A stretch of 64,000 bases of DNA from Gemmobacter sp. 24YEA27 (GTDB lineage: Bacteria > Pseudomonadota > Alphaproteobacteria > Rhodobacterales > Rhodobacteraceae), in contig NZ_JASJPW010000001.1 of NCBI RefSeq assembly GCF_030052995.1, forward strand, positions 2,718,001 to 2,782,000, given 5' to 3'. Positions within the stretch are counted from its first letter, which is position 1. The number at the start of each line of letters is the position of its first letter. A program made the translations under genes and the position numbers. Positions 1 through 9,113 of this stretch are shown one piece after another. The notes under the pieces are model-generated. The model made no database searches. It was not told where the DNA came from and saw nothing but the letters and a program-made list of their open reading frames with translations.

Positions 1-65
1 CCCCGGAGCCGCCCGACCAGTATCCGCCGGGGAATTTCCCCCCGGCACTGTCACCCGGAGGGACA

Positions 66-746
66 ATGTCTAAACAATTTACTGCCGAAGTCATCGGCAC
101 ATTCATCCTCGTTTTCTTTGGCTGTGGCGCGGCGGTGATCGCCGGCGCTGATGGCACAACCGGCGTGGGCCTGACCGGCATCTCGCTGGCCTTCGGCCTC
201 TCGATCGTCGCCGCCGCCTATGGCGTCGGCGCGATCTCAGGCGCGCATCTCAATCCCGCGGTCAGCCTTGGCATATTGCTGGCGGGCAAGATGACGCCCG
301 GCGCCTTCATCACCTATGTGATCGCTCAGCTGGCCGGCGCCATCCTCGGCGCGGCGGTGCTTTACCTGATCATGACCGGCAAAACCGGCTTCACGCTTGG
401 GGAATACGGGCTCGGCTCGAACGGCTATGGCGAGAATTATCTGGGCAAATACAACCTGACCTCGGCGCTGATCTTCGAGATCGTGGCGACCTTCCTCTTT
501 GTCACGGTGATCCTTGGCGCGACCCATCCCGGCGCATCGACCATCCTTGCCGGGCTTGCCATCGGTCTGACCCTGACCGGGATCCACCTTGTCGGCATCC
601 AGGTCACCGGCGTCTCGGTGAACCCGGCCCGCTCGGTCGGTCCGGCACTTTTTGCCGGCGGCGCCGCGCTGAGCCAGCTCTGGGTCTTCATCATAGCCCC
701 TCTGGTGGGGGGGGCCTGGCTGGTATCGTGCATGCGGCCGGCCTGA
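66..746 (+). CDS. aqpZ: Aquaporin Z-type water channel, C-terminus frameshifted
   Basis: Inner-membrane MIP-family channel for passive water movement. Both NPA boxes are visible (residues 63-65 and 186-188). The water-selective filter residues are present: His174 and Arg189 after the second NPA. Start ATG follows a GGAGGGACA Shine-Dalgarno. The last helix is odd: the frame leaves the family pattern after IIAPLVGG and ends in WLVSCMRPA. Adding one G to the eight-G run at 707-714 gives VGGGLAGIVHAAGLTRAD and a stop, which matches the usual AqpZ end. So the 226-aa form is probably a one-base deletion artefact or a damaged last helix. Function is well supported; only the C-terminus is uncertain. 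Confidence 0.9.
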   Translation: MSKQFTAEVIGTFILVFFGCGAAVIAGADGTTGVGLTGISLAFGLSIVAAAYGVGAISGAHLNPAVSLGILLAGKMTPGAFITYVIAQLAGAILGAAVLYLIMTGKTGFTLGEYGLGSNGYGENYLGKYNLTSALIFEIVATFLFVTVILGATHPGASTILAGLAIGLTLTGIHLVGIQVTGVSVNPARSVGPALFAGGAALSQLWVFIIAPLVGGAWLVSCMRPA

Positions 747-796
747 CACGCGCAGACTGACGCGCGCAGACTGATCTGCGCGGATGACCTGCAAAC

Positions 797-824
797 GCGC
801 GCCCTGAAAAGGGCGCGCCTCTTT
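797..824. terminator. Hairpin terminator after aqpZ
   Basis: Eight-bp GC stem (797-804 with 811-818), loop TGAAAA, followed by CTCTTT. It lies between convergent aqpZ and the HTH gene, so it may serve both strands. Confidence 0.7.
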
Positions 825-863
825 ATCCCATTCCGGCGTTCTGGCGGGTCGGGCCCCAAAGCC

Positions 864-2042
864 TCACCCGATCAGCGGACCCGAACGGCCATAGGTCTCG
901 TCATAATGCCGGCGGAGCCGGAGCAGCGCGATCCGGAGCACGATCTTCCCCGATCGCGCCGCCCATCCCATACGGCGCTCGGCACTTTCGACACCTTCGA
1001 GAAAACAACAGACCCTGAGGGCAATATCGCCAAGCCCCGGCCCCAGATCGCGCAAGGCGAGCGCCACCCGGTCGCGCGCCCGGCCCGGCCCCTCGGCCAG
1101 GCCGCTGTCACCGCGAAAACCGCCCCGGTCGCCGCCGGTCATGAATTTCTCCCAGTTCTGCGCCACGCGCGGCCCCATCTGTGCAAGCTCAAAATCCTCG
1201 CGCAGCCGCTCGGCCGCCGCCACCAGATCCGAGGTCAGGAACAGCTCGCCAGTCTTCTCGCGCCGCCGCCCCAGCACCGCAACCGGGCTTTCCGCAATGT
1301 TGAACCGCATCCGGCGCGGGCCTTCGGGCGTCTGTACCTCTCGCTCGGCAAAATCGCGATGCTGATCGGCGAAAGGCGTCGCCGCCTCGGCCAGACCGGA
1401 CGGCTCCCCGTCCTCGCCCAGGATCTGGCGCAGCGCAGCCCGCCCCGCCTGAGTTATGCCATAGGTCGAAATCCGCCCGCTTTTGCGGCACGAGATCCAG
1501 TCCTTGAGACAAAAAGCCTGGGCAACCGCGCGCTCCAGCACTGCCGTCCTGACCGCGCGCCCGTCGGGAAACTCGCGCAGGACCGCCGCCTTCTCCATGT
1601 CGCCGGCAAAGGCCAGCAGCGCGCCCGGTTCGGCGAGGCGGCGCAGGATGCGGCGCGCTTCGCGGTCGAGTTCGCTTTCATCGGGAAGTGTGACGCCCAT
1701 GGCCGGAGCGGCTTTGGCGCGGCGGGTGACCTCTTGCGGAATATGGCCTGTCATCGCGGGGATTACCTTCTGGCGGACCGGATTGGGGGAAAGCGGCGCC
1801 GAACGGCTGAGCTGGCTGAGAGCCGCATCCATCAGCGGATCGTCGCGACGGCACTCATACCGGCGCACCTGACGCATCACGGTCGAGGCATGCACCCCCC
1901 GTTCGCGCGCCAGCGCCCTGAGTGAAATCCCCTCTTCGGTGTGACCGAGATAGAGCCTGACCTGATCCGGAATCCAGGCCGGCAGAGAACCCGGAAACCG
2001 GGATGCGCTGGCTGGGTTTTCAAAATCTCTGATCTGTTCCAT
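864..2042 (-). CDS. Helix-turn-helix protein with DUF6456-type C-terminal domain
   Basis: A 392-aa protein. Residues about 39-61 (GISLRALARERGVHAS...) form a helix-turn-helix of the kind that reads DNA. The remainder resembles the DUF6456 region common in Rhodobacteraceae and rich in Arg/Lys helices; I have no functional assignment for it. It is transcribed away from the DUF6477 gene across a 200-bp gap holding repeated GGTTAC half-sites, which it could bind itself. A regulatory role is inferred; no target is known to me. Confidence 0.75.
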   Translation of the reverse strand: MEQIRDFENPASASRFPGSLPAWIPDQVRLYLGHTEEGISLRALARERGVHASTVMRQVRRYECRRDDPLMDAALSQLSRSAPLSPNPVRQKVIPAMTGHIPQEVTRRAKAAPAMGVTLPDESELDREARRILRRLAEPGALLAFAGDMEKAAVLREFPDGRAVRTAVLERAVAQAFCLKDWISCRKSGRISTYGITQAGRAALRQILGEDGEPSGLAEAATPFADQHRDFAEREVQTPEGPRRMRFNIAESPVAVLGRRREKTGELFLTSDLVAAAERLREDFELAQMGPRVAQNWEKFMTGGDRGGFRGDSGLAEGPGRARDRVALALRDLGPGLGDIALRVCCFLEGVESAERRMGWAARSGKIVLRIALLRLRRHYDETYGRSGPLIG

Positions 2043-2091
2043 TTTCAGGTCTGAACATCCGGCTGGTGCGAAATGCAGCTTAGGGGATCGT

Positions 2092-2137
2092 GGTTACTCA
2101 GATGTTAACTGGTTACAATTTGTCGATAATGGTAACC
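2092..2137. promoter_or_regulatory. Three GGTTAC half-sites in a divergent promoter region
   Basis: GGTTAC occurs at 2092-2097 and 2111-2116, and inverted (GTAACC) at 2132-2137, spaced 19-21 bp apart, about two helical turns. GTTAAC also sits at 2104-2109. The stretch is AT-rich against a GC-rich background and lies between divergent genes. Candidate operator only. Confidence 0.45.
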
Positions 2138-2242
2138 AAAAGCTAAACAGCCCCTTCCCGGGCGCTCGCCGGTTTTAAGGCCTGCGCAACGCCGGGATTT
2201 TCCAGGACAGACTGCCCTTCTTACCCGCAGAAGGAGCCGTGA

Positions 2243-2530
2243 ATGTCTGATTTTCGCACCAATCTCTCTGAAATCCGCCGCCCCGGAATCCTGATGCGCG
2301 CTGTCCGGTTTGCCCTGGCCGATTACCACCGGCCAAGTGCGCTGAAGCGCTTTGCCCCGCAAGAAAACCGCCCCGAGCGCATTGTCTCGAAGCTGTTCGA
2401 GGCCGAGGCGCGGATCGAGGAAATCCGCCAGAGCGGCGCGTCCACCTATTCGATCTGCGACCATATCGAGGTGCTCGCAGCTCTCGTGGCCGAGTGCCGG
2501 CTATTGCAACCGAGACCGGCCGCCGGCTGA
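2243..2530 (+). CDS. DUF6477-like small protein
   Basis: A 95-aa, mostly helical protein with no signal peptide or membrane segment. Start ATG follows an AGAAGGAG ribosome-binding site 7 bases upstream. The sequence (RTNLSEIRRPGILMRAVRFAL...) resembles the DUF6477 family of Rhodobacteraceae, often paired with DUF6456 proteins as here. Function unknown. The pairing and the shared divergent promoter suggest co-regulation. Confidence 0.75.
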   Translation: MSDFRTNLSEIRRPGILMRAVRFALADYHRPSALKRFAPQENRPERIVSKLFEAEARIEEIRQSGASTYSICDHIEVLAALVAECRLLQPRPAAG

Positions 2531-2609
2531 AATCCCCCCCTGTCCTTCCCCGCGGTCTTGTGGCCGTTACTGCCGGGACATAGGCTCTCACAACTTCAGG
2601 GAGGGGCCA

Positions 2610-3032
2610 ATGAGCCAGAAAACAGAGGATTTCAGCGCAGCCTGTCATTGCGGCACGGTCCGCTTCCGGCTGCGTCTGACCGGGGGTTTCACTTCGATCC
2701 GCCGCTGCACCTGTTCTTATTGCAGGATGCGCGGCGCGATTGCGGTCTCGGCCGGGCTTCAGGATATCAGGTTCGAAGCCGGCGAAGATAATCTCACGCT
2801 CTACCAGTTCAACACCGGCACCGCGAAACACTATTTCTGCAAAACCTGCGGCATCTATACCCATCATCAGCGCCGCTCGAATACCGATCAATACGGCGTC
2901 AATGTCGCCTGTATCGAAGGGGTCAGCCCGTTTGATTTCCGCGAGATCCCGGTGAGCGACGGCATAAGCCATCCGAGCGATACAGGGGGCACAACGCGGC
3001 GTGCGGGTGTGCTTCGCTTTGATCCTGACTGA
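2610..3032 (+). CDS. GFA family (glutathione-dependent formaldehyde-activating-like) protein
   Basis: A 140-aa cytoplasmic protein with the zinc-binding cysteine pattern of the GFA/CENP-V fold: C12-x-C14, C33-x-C35-x2-C38 and C77-x2-C80. Known members include S-hydroxymethylglutathione synthase, but most are uncharacterised and formaldehyde chemistry is not assured here. The start at 2610 follows GGGAGGGG; the open frame extends further upstream, but there it overlaps the DUF6477 gene and lacks a ribosome-binding site. Confidence 0.8.
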   Translation: MSQKTEDFSAACHCGTVRFRLRLTGGFTSIRRCTCSYCRMRGAIAVSAGLQDIRFEAGEDNLTLYQFNTGTAKHYFCKTCGIYTHHQRRSNTDQYGVNVACIEGVSPFDFREIPVSDGISHPSDTGGTTRRAGVLRFDPD

Positions 3033-3101
3033 GCCGTTCTGACAGAAAAAGGCCCCGCTCTGTTGCCAGGGCGAGGCCAATTGTTTCAAATTGAGAAACT
3101 G

Positions 3102-4643
3102 TTACATGAAGGCGTCGGGCATCTCTGCCTTGCGCTTCGCGACATAGTCATCCAGCGCCTCGCGCTTTGCCACGTCGAGCTCCGGCGCCACATAATCCGC
3201 CAGCATCTTCCTGACCTTCAGAGCTGCCAGTTGCGAGGTATCGCGGGCGCCCTCTTCCTCCCAGGTCTCGAACGGCTTGTAATCCAGCACATCCGAGCGC
3301 CAGAACGCGGTCTTGAAATTGGCCTGGGTATGGGCGCAGCCAAGGTAATGGCCACCCGGACCGACCTCGCGGATCGCATCCAGCGCCTGGGCGTTTTCGT
3401 CCACCGCAACGCCCTTGGCGATGCCGTGCAAGGCGCCCAGCTGATCGGCATCCATCACGAATTTCTCGTAAGACGAGACCAGCCCGCCCTCCAGCCAGCC
3501 GCAGGCATGGAGCATGAAGTTCACACCCGCCAGCAGCCCCATATTCAGGCTGTTCGCGGTCTCATAGGCCGCCTGCGCATCCGGGAGTTTCGAGCCGCAG
3601 AACGACCCGGCCGACCGGTACGGCAGCCCCAGACGGCGGACCAGCTGACCTGCCCCATAGGTGATATGCGCGGCCTCGGGCGTCCCGAAGGTCGGCGCGC
3701 CGGAATTCATGTCGATCGAGGTGACAAACGCCCCCGCAATCACCGGCGAGCCTGCGCGCACCAGCTGGCTATAGGCCACACCGGCGAGGATCTCGGCCAG
3801 CACCTGGGTCAGCGTGCCTGCCACCGTCACCGGTGCCATAGCGCCACCGACGATGAAGGGCGACACGATGGAGGCCTGGTTATTGGCCGCATAGACCTCA
3901 AGCGCGCCCATCATGATCCCGTCGAAGGTCATCGGCGAGTTGATGTTGATCAGCGAGGTCATCACCGTGTTCTGGTCGACGAAATCGTCGCCGAACAGGA
4001 TCTTCGACATATCGACCGAATCCTGCGCCCGCGAGGGTTCCGTGACGGACCCCATATAGGGCTTGTCAGACAGTGTCATATGCGCGTGCAGCATATCGAA
4101 ATGGCGTTTGTTCACCGGGATATCGGTCGGCTCGCAAACCGTGCCGCCGGAATGGTGCAGCCATTTCGACATATAGCCCAGCTTCACGAAATTCTGGAAA
4201 TCCGCGATGGTCGCGTAACGGCGGCCACCTTCCAGATCGCGGACGAAGGGCGGGCCGTAAACCGGTGCCAGCACCAGATTCCTGCCGCCGATCTCGACAT
4301 TGCGCTCAGGGTTGCGGGCGTGCTGGGTGAAGGTCGCAGGCGCGGTCGAACAAAGCTTGCGCGCAAGGCCGCGCGGGATATGCACACGTTCGCCGCGCAC
4401 ATCGGCACCGGCCTCGCGCCAGCGCACGAGGGCTGCCGGATTCTCCACGAAATTGACGCCGATCTCTTCGAGGATCGTCTCGGCGTTATATTCGATGATC
4501 TGAAGCGCCTCTTCATTCAGCACTTCGAAATTCGGGATGTTGCGGCTGATGAACTTCGCCGTCTCGAAGCTGACAGCCGTGCGTTCCGCGCGCCGTGCCG
4601 CGCCGCCACCCCGCGCCCGACGACCCTCGATCACTTCCGACAT
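3102..4643 (-). CDS. Trimethylamine methyltransferase family (MttB superfamily) protein
   Basis: A 513-aa TIM-barrel methyltransferase of the MttB superfamily. Family members pass a methyl group from a quaternary or tertiary amine to a corrinoid protein. The frame has no internal amber codon, so this is a non-pyrrolysine member. Characterised non-Pyl members act on glycine betaine, proline betaine or carnitine, but the substrate here cannot be read from sequence. ATG at 4643 is chosen because AGGAGG sits 6 bases upstream; a longer frame starts at 4691 without such a site. No corrinoid protein or reductive activase gene is adjacent, so its partner lies elsewhere. Confidence 0.85.
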   Translation of the reverse strand: MSEVIEGRRARGGGAARRAERTAVSFETAKFISRNIPNFEVLNEEALQIIEYNAETILEEIGVNFVENPAALVRWREAGADVRGERVHIPRGLARKLCSTAPATFTQHARNPERNVEIGGRNLVLAPVYGPPFVRDLEGGRRYATIADFQNFVKLGYMSKWLHHSGGTVCEPTDIPVNKRHFDMLHAHMTLSDKPYMGSVTEPSRAQDSVDMSKILFGDDFVDQNTVMTSLININSPMTFDGIMMGALEVYAANNQASIVSPFIVGGAMAPVTVAGTLTQVLAEILAGVAYSQLVRAGSPVIAGAFVTSIDMNSGAPTFGTPEAAHITYGAGQLVRRLGLPYRSAGSFCGSKLPDAQAAYETANSLNMGLLAGVNFMLHACGWLEGGLVSSYEKFVMDADQLGALHGIAKGVAVDENAQALDAIREVGPGGHYLGCAHTQANFKTAFWRSDVLDYKPFETWEEEGARDTSQLAALKVRKMLADYVAPELDVAKREALDDYVAKRKAEMPDAFM

Positions 4644-4783
4644 CTTATCCTCCTGAACGGCTCTGAACCGGAAATACTCCTGCCGGGGCATTCACCGCTT
4701 CGGGTTTGCGGCGCTTTTGTGCCGTTTGCGACATTCCGAACGCCCGACAGCGACAACACCCGCTATCCCTCGCAAATCAACGG

Positions 4784-4813
4784 TTGACAGTTGAGAATGA
4801 TTTGCATTTACAT
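4784..4813 (+). promoter_or_regulatory. Promoter and Fur/Mur-like operator of the sit operon
   Basis: A perfect -35 hexamer TTGACA lies at 4784-4789. An AT-rich element TTGAGAATGATTTGCATTTA follows at 4791-4810, resembling Fur-family (Fur/Mur) boxes in content. It would cover the spacer and -10 region, allowing metal-dependent repression. The sitA start codon is 25 bp downstream. Inferred from position and composition. Confidence 0.55.
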
Positions 4814-4837
4814 CTAAGCATGCCGAGAGGAGAGATA

Positions 4838-5740
4838 ATGCAAGCCTGGCTGAAAACCCCGACCACCGCCCTCGCCGCCCTTCTTTTGACCACCGGTCTG
4901 GCCTTTGCCGGAGAGAAGCTGAAAGTCGTCACCACCTTCACCGTGATCGCCGATATGGCGCAGCATGTGGCGGGCGATGCGGCCGAGGTGGTCTCGGTCA
5001 CCCGCCCCGGCGCCGAGATCCATGGCTATGAGCCGACCCCGCAGGATCTGGTCCGCGCGATGGATGCCGATCTGATCCTGTGGAACGGGCTGAATCTGGA
5101 ACTCTGGTTCGCGGGCTTTCTGGAAAACCTCGGCGACCTGCCTTCGGCCACGCTGACCGACGGGATAGATCCGATTGCGGTCTCATCGGGATCCTATCAG
5201 GGCAAAGCCAATCCGCATGCCTGGATGGGACTGGATAACGCTCTGATCTATATCGACAATATCGAGAAAGCCCTGACAGAACACGATCCGGACAATGCCG
5301 CGACCTATGCCGCCAATGCTACGGCCTATAAGGCAGAGATGAAGGCCGCGATCGAGCCGCTGCGTGCCCGCATCGCCGCCATTCCCGAAGACAAACGCTG
5401 GCTGGTGACCTGCGAAGGCGCGTTTTCCTATCTCGCCCGCGATTTCGGCATGAAAGAGCTCTATCTCTGGCCGATGAATGCCGATCAGATGGGCACGCCG
5501 CAGCAGGTCCGCGCGGTGGTGGACGGGGTTAAAGAGCACCATATCCCAGTCGTCTTCTGCGAAAGCACGGTCAATACCGCCCCCGCCGAACAGGTCGCGC
5601 GCGAGACCGGCGCCTCTTATGGCGGCGTGCTTTATGTCGACAGTCTTTCCACCGCAGATGGCCCGGTCCCGACCTATCTCGACCTGCTGAAAGTCACGGC
5701 AGAGACCATCGCCATCGGGCTTGAGAGCAGCCCCAACTGA
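4838..5740 (+). CDS. sitA: Periplasmic Mn/Fe-binding protein of an ABC transporter
   Basis: A 300-aa solute-binding protein (cluster A-I, SitA/MntC/PsaA type) with a signal peptide ending near LAFA at residue 24. The four metal ligands stand at family spacing: His62, His127, Glu193 and Asp268. There is no His/Asp-rich loop as in zinc-specific ZnuA, which favours Mn(II)/Fe(II). ATG 4838 is chosen for the GAGAGGAGAG upstream; longer in-frame starts lack a site and would bury the signal peptide. It is first in sitABCD behind a Fur/Mur-like box. Confidence 0.9.
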   Translation: MQAWLKTPTTALAALLLTTGLAFAGEKLKVVTTFTVIADMAQHVAGDAAEVVSVTRPGAEIHGYEPTPQDLVRAMDADLILWNGLNLELWFAGFLENLGDLPSATLTDGIDPIAVSSGSYQGKANPHAWMGLDNALIYIDNIEKALTEHDPDNAATYAANATAYKAEMKAAIEPLRARIAAIPEDKRWLVTCEGAFSYLARDFGMKELYLWPMNADQMGTPQQVRAVVDGVKEHHIPVVFCESTVNTAPAEQVARETGASYGGVLYVDSLSTADGPVPTYLDLLKVTAETIAIGLESSPN

Positions 5741-5822
5741 GACCCATTCTCAAAAACACTTCTCTGCCGCGGTTTCCCGTGGCAGAGTTCGCTTCATTCC
5801 AGCTGAGAAAGCCCTTCCTATC

Positions 5823-6719
5823 ATGCCGCAGACCCCAGACCCCCGGATAAAGGCCGCAGCCGCCGATGATCCGGGTGGTGGCATCACCGCGCAGGATGTG
5901 ACGGTCACCTACCGCAATGGCCATACCGCGCTCAGGAATGCCAGTTTCGGGATCCCGCGTGGCACTGTCACTGCGCTGGTCGGCGTGAACGGCGCCGGAA
6001 AATCCACGCTTTTCAAGGCGATCATGGGATTTGTGCCGGTTGCGAAAGGTCAGATCAGCCTGCTTGGCCGATCAGTTCGCGAGGCCCTGAAACAGAACCT
6101 CGTGGCTTACGTTCCACAATCCGAAGAGGTCGACTGGTCCTTCCCCGTCCTCGTCGAGGATGTGGTGATGATGGGCCGCTATGGCCATATGGGGTTCCTG
6201 CGCATCCCGTCTGCGGCGGATCGCGCGGCGGTCGACCAGGCGCTTTCGCGGGTGAATATGCTGGATTACCGCCACCGCCAGATCGGCGAGCTGTCAGGTG
6301 GCCAGAAAAAGCGCGTCTTTCTGGCCCGCGCCCTGGCGCAGGATGGCCAGGTGATCCTGCTCGACGAGCCCTTTACCGGCGTTGACGTCAAGACCGAGGA
6401 ACAGATCATCACCCTTCTGCGCGAGCTGCGCGATGAAGGCCGCGTGATGCTGGTCTCGACCCATAACCTGGGCTCGGTGCCGGAGTTTTGTGACCGCGTC
6501 GTGCTGGTCCGGGGCACGGTACTGGCCTATGGCCTGACCGCCGAGACCTTCACCCATGACAATCTCGAAGAGGCGTTTGGCGGCGTGTTGCGGCGGTTCA
6601 CCCTTTCGGGCGATCAGCTGCATGACGATGACGACCCGCGCCATGTCTCGATCCTGACCGATGACGAACGGCCGCTGGTGCAATATGGCCATGAGACCCG
6701 CACGCGGGAGGGTCGCTGA
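5823..6719 (+). CDS. sitB: Mn/Fe ABC transporter ATP-binding protein
   Basis: A 298-aa ABC ATPase. Walker [10 protein letters not shown] is at 54-62, signature LSGGQ at 157-161, Walker B VILLDEP near 177-183 and the switch His in STHNLG. It powers import by SitC/SitD. The C-terminus carries an acidic tail (DDDDPRHV) beyond the core domain. It starts 82 bp after sitA and its stop abuts the sitC start, so the genes are co-transcribed. The ribosome-binding site is weak (GAGAAAG), and the N-terminal 20 residues are less certain. Confidence 0.9.
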   Translation: MPQTPDPRIKAAAADDPGGGITAQDVTVTYRNGHTALRNASFGIPRGTVTALVGVNGAGKSTLFKAIMGFVPVAKGQISLLGRSVREALKQNLVAYVPQSEEVDWSFPVLVEDVVMMGRYGHMGFLRIPSAADRAAVDQALSRVNMLDYRHRQIGELSGGQKKRVFLARALAQDGQVILLDEPFTGVDVKTEEQIITLLRELRDEGRVMLVSTHNLGSVPEFCDRVVLVRGTVLAYGLTAETFTHDNLEEAFGGVLRRFTLSGDQLHDDDDPRHVSILTDDERPLVQYGHETRTREGR

Positions 6720-7583
6720 ATGGAGATCCTCTGGGAGCCGTTCACCTATTCCTACATGCTGAACGCGATGTGGGTCTCGGCGCTTGTCGGCGGCGTCTGC
6801 GCCTTTCTCTCGGCCTATCTCATGCTGAAAGGCTGGTCTCTGATCGGCGATGCGCTTTCGCATTCCGTCGTGCCCGGGGTCGCTGGTGCCTATATGCTGG
6901 GCCTGCCCTTCGCACTTGGCGCCTTTCTCTCGGGCGGGCTGGCGGCCCTCGCCATGCTGTTTCTCTCAGACCGGAGCGGGCTGAAATCAGACGTGGTGAT
7001 CGGGCTGATCTTCACCGCGTTTTTCGGGCTGGGCCTGTTCATGGTGTCGCTGAACCCGATGGCGGTCTCGATCCAGACGATCACCATGGGCAATATCCTC
7101 GCCATCACGCCCGAAGACACGCTGCAACTGGCGGTGATTGGCTTCGTGACGCTGGCGGTCTTGCTGGTGAAATGGAAAGACCTGATGGTGGTGTTCTTTG
7201 ACGAGAACCATGCGCGCTCTGTCGGGCTGCATCCGGGCCTCCTGAAAGGCGTGTTTTTCACATTGCTGTCGGCCTCGGTTGTGGCAGCGATGCAGACGGT
7301 CGGCGCCTTTCTGGTGATCGCGCTGGTCGTGACACCCGGAGCCACCGCCTGGCTGATCTGTGACCGCTTTGGCCGACTGATCGTGCTGTCGGTTGTCATC
7401 GGCACAGTGACCAGCTTTGCCGGTGCCTATGTCAGTTATTTCCTCGATGGTGCGACCGGAGGGGTGATCGTGTGCCTGCAAACCGTGATCTTCCTCCTCG
7501 TCTTCATCTTCGCCCCGAAACACGGGCTTTTGGCCGCGAAACGCCGCGCCGCTGCTGCCCTGCATGCGGAGGACGCGACATGA
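6720..7583 (+). CDS. sitC: Mn/Fe ABC transporter permease
   Basis: A 287-aa ABC-3 family integral membrane permease with about eight hydrophobic segments and the family stretch LKGWSLIGDALSHSVVPGV near residues 38-56. It starts directly after the sitB stop. Its last four bases (ATGA) hold the sitD start, so translation is coupled. Forms a heterodimeric channel with SitD. Confidence 0.9.
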   Translation: MEILWEPFTYSYMLNAMWVSALVGGVCAFLSAYLMLKGWSLIGDALSHSVVPGVAGAYMLGLPFALGAFLSGGLAALAMLFLSDRSGLKSDVVIGLIFTAFFGLGLFMVSLNPMAVSIQTITMGNILAITPEDTLQLAVIGFVTLAVLLVKWKDLMVVFFDENHARSVGLHPGLLKGVFFTLLSASVVAAMQTVGAFLVIALVVTPGATAWLICDRFGRLIVLSVVIGTVTSFAGAYVSYFLDGATGGVIVCLQTVIFLLVFIFAPKHGLLAAKRRAAAALHAEDAT

Positions 7584-8416
7584 TCGAGACATTCCTCTTG
7601 CCGTTCCAGTTTCCTTTCATGCAAAAGGCGTTCCTGATTTCGGCCATGATTTCAGTGCCCTGTGCACTTTTGTCCTGCTTTCTGGTCCTGAAAGGCTGGG
7701 CTTTGATGGGGGATGCGGTCAGCCATGCCGTGCTTCCGGGGATTGTGCTGGCCTATATCTGGGGCTTTCCGCTGATCATCGGCGCCTTTGCCGCCGGCAT
7801 GTTCACCTCGGTTGCGACCGGCTGGCTGTCGGAAAACAGCCGTATAAAGCCAGACACCATCATGGGTGTGGTGTTTTCCGGCATGTTTGCCGCCGGGATC
7901 GTGCTTTACACCTCGATCGAAAGCGATGCGCATCTCGACCATATCCTGTTCGGGAATATGCTGAGGGTCAGTGTCCAGGATCTCTGGACCGCCGGACTGA
8001 TCGCCGGGTTCGTGACGCTGGCGCTGGTGGTAAGCTGGAAAGACCTGATGCTCCAGGCCTTCGATCCGGCCCAGGCGCGGGCCTCGGGGCTCAGGGTCGG
8101 GATGCTGCATTACGGGCTGCTTGCAGTGCTGTCGCTGACCATCGTGGCGACGCTGTCGGCGACCGGGCTGATCCTGGCGGTGGGCCTTCTGATCGCGCCC
8201 GGCGCCATCGCCTTCCTGCTGGTGCGCCGCTTCGGCCAGATGCTGGTCGTGGCCTGCATCGCCTGCTTTACCGCGATGATGACCGGGATCTGGGCAAGCT
8301 TCTGGGTTGATGCCTCGCCCGCCGCCACCATCATTCTGGTGCTGACCGCGATGTTCCTCGCCGCCTTCTTCCGGCGCAGCCTGCAAATCCGCGCTCAAAG
8401 CCGCGCTGCGGTCTGA
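7580..8416 (+). CDS. sitD: Mn/Fe ABC transporter permease
   Basis: A 278-aa ABC-3 permease paralogous to SitC (LKGWALMGDAVSHAVLPG near residues 37-54). The start is set by the ATGA overlap with sitC. It is the last gene of the operon, followed by a strong hairpin and T-run. Two non-identical permeases are normal for SitABCD systems. Confidence 0.9.
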   Translation: MIETFLLPFQFPFMQKAFLISAMISVPCALLSCFLVLKGWALMGDAVSHAVLPGIVLAYIWGFPLIIGAFAAGMFTSVATGWLSENSRIKPDTIMGVVFSGMFAAGIVLYTSIESDAHLDHILFGNMLRVSVQDLWTAGLIAGFVTLALVVSWKDLMLQAFDPAQARASGLRVGMLHYGLLAVLSLTIVATLSATGLILAVGLLIAPGAIAFLLVRRFGQMLVVACIACFTAMMTGIWASFWVDASPAATIILVLTAMFLAAFFRRSLQIRAQSRAAV

Positions 8417-8443
8417 AGCCAGAGCCGCATTGCGATATGAAAT

Positions 8444-8466
8444 CGGGGGCCACTGGCCCCCGTTTT
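8444..8466. terminator. Rho-independent terminator after sitD
   Basis: Stem CGGGGGC (8444-8450) with GCCCCCG (8456-8462), loop CACTG, followed by TTTT at 8463-8466. It lies between convergent sitD and the DUF2312 gene. Confidence 0.8.
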
Positions 8467-8485
8467 CGTATTCCGCATGCGCTGC

Positions 8486-8731
8486 TCAGTTCATCCCGAG
8501 CGCGGTCATGTAAACTTCGAGGATCGCATCCGCTTCCTGGCGCTCATCGGCATCCTGCTTGCGCAAGGACACGATCTTGCGCAGCGCCTTGGTGTCAAAG
8601 CCCCGGCCCTTGGCCTCGGCATAGACCTCTTTCAGCTGCTCGGCGATGTCCTTCTTTTCGGCTTCGTACTGTTCGATCCGCTCGATCAGCTGACGCAGCT
8701 CATCGGCGGTCACATTGAAGGCGTCATTCAT
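8486..8731 (-). CDS. DUF2312 family protein
   Basis: An 81-aa charged, coiled-coil-like protein ([20 protein letters not shown], then [19 protein letters not shown]). It matches the DUF2312/GapR-like family, whose Caulobacter member GapR binds AT-rich overtwisted DNA. ATG 8731 is used because GGAGAGCAGGA precedes it and it gives the family's usual N-terminus. Nucleoid function is inferred from the family. Confidence 0.8.
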   Translation of the reverse strand: MNDAFNVTADELRQLIERIEQYEAEKKDIAEQLKEVYAEAKGRGFDTKALRKIVSLRKQDADERQEADAILEVYMTALGMN

Positions 8732-8876
8732 TCCTGCTCTCCGCTTTATGCTTTGCCCGACAGATACCCTGCCGGGGCTGCCGATTTCAAGCGCTGCCGC
8801 CCGCTCTTGTGACCCCTCTTGCGCGAAAGCCCGCCAGCGTTTAGCCAGCATCCCGCAGCACATGGCGGAGCTTTAA

Positions 8877-9092
8877 ATGCCCTATCTGATCTGGCCCGGC
8901 GCCTTCCTGTCGCTTCTTGGCGTCTTCGGCCTGCTCTGGTGCATCCTGCGCGGGCTGAAAATCCGCCGTTCGGGCGCTACGGATGAACAGATGCGCAGCG
9001 AACTGCAAAAACTTTTCGCGGTAAATTTCGGCGCGCTTGGCCTTTCGGTGCTGGGCCTCGCGATGGTGATCATGGGCATTTCGCTGGGCTGA
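8877..9092 (+). CDS. Small two-TM membrane protein
   Basis: A 71-aa protein with hydrophobic segments at residues about 5-26 and 48-70, separated by a basic/polar loop (LKIRRSGATDEQMRSELQK). Family not recognised beyond similar small Rhodobacteraceae membrane proteins. The frame is well formed with CGGAGCTTTAA before the ATG. Role unknown. Confidence 0.65.
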   Translation: MPYLIWPGAFLSLLGVFGLLWCILRGLKIRRSGATDEQMRSELQKLFAVNFGALGLSVLGLAMVIMGISLG

Positions 9093-9113
9093 GCCCCGGA
9101 ATGAGGCGCAGGC

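Noticed and set aside
3063..4787. 574-aa plus-strand frame opposite the MttB-family gene
   Set aside because: Arg/His-rich shadow of a conserved gene with a strong ribosome-binding site.
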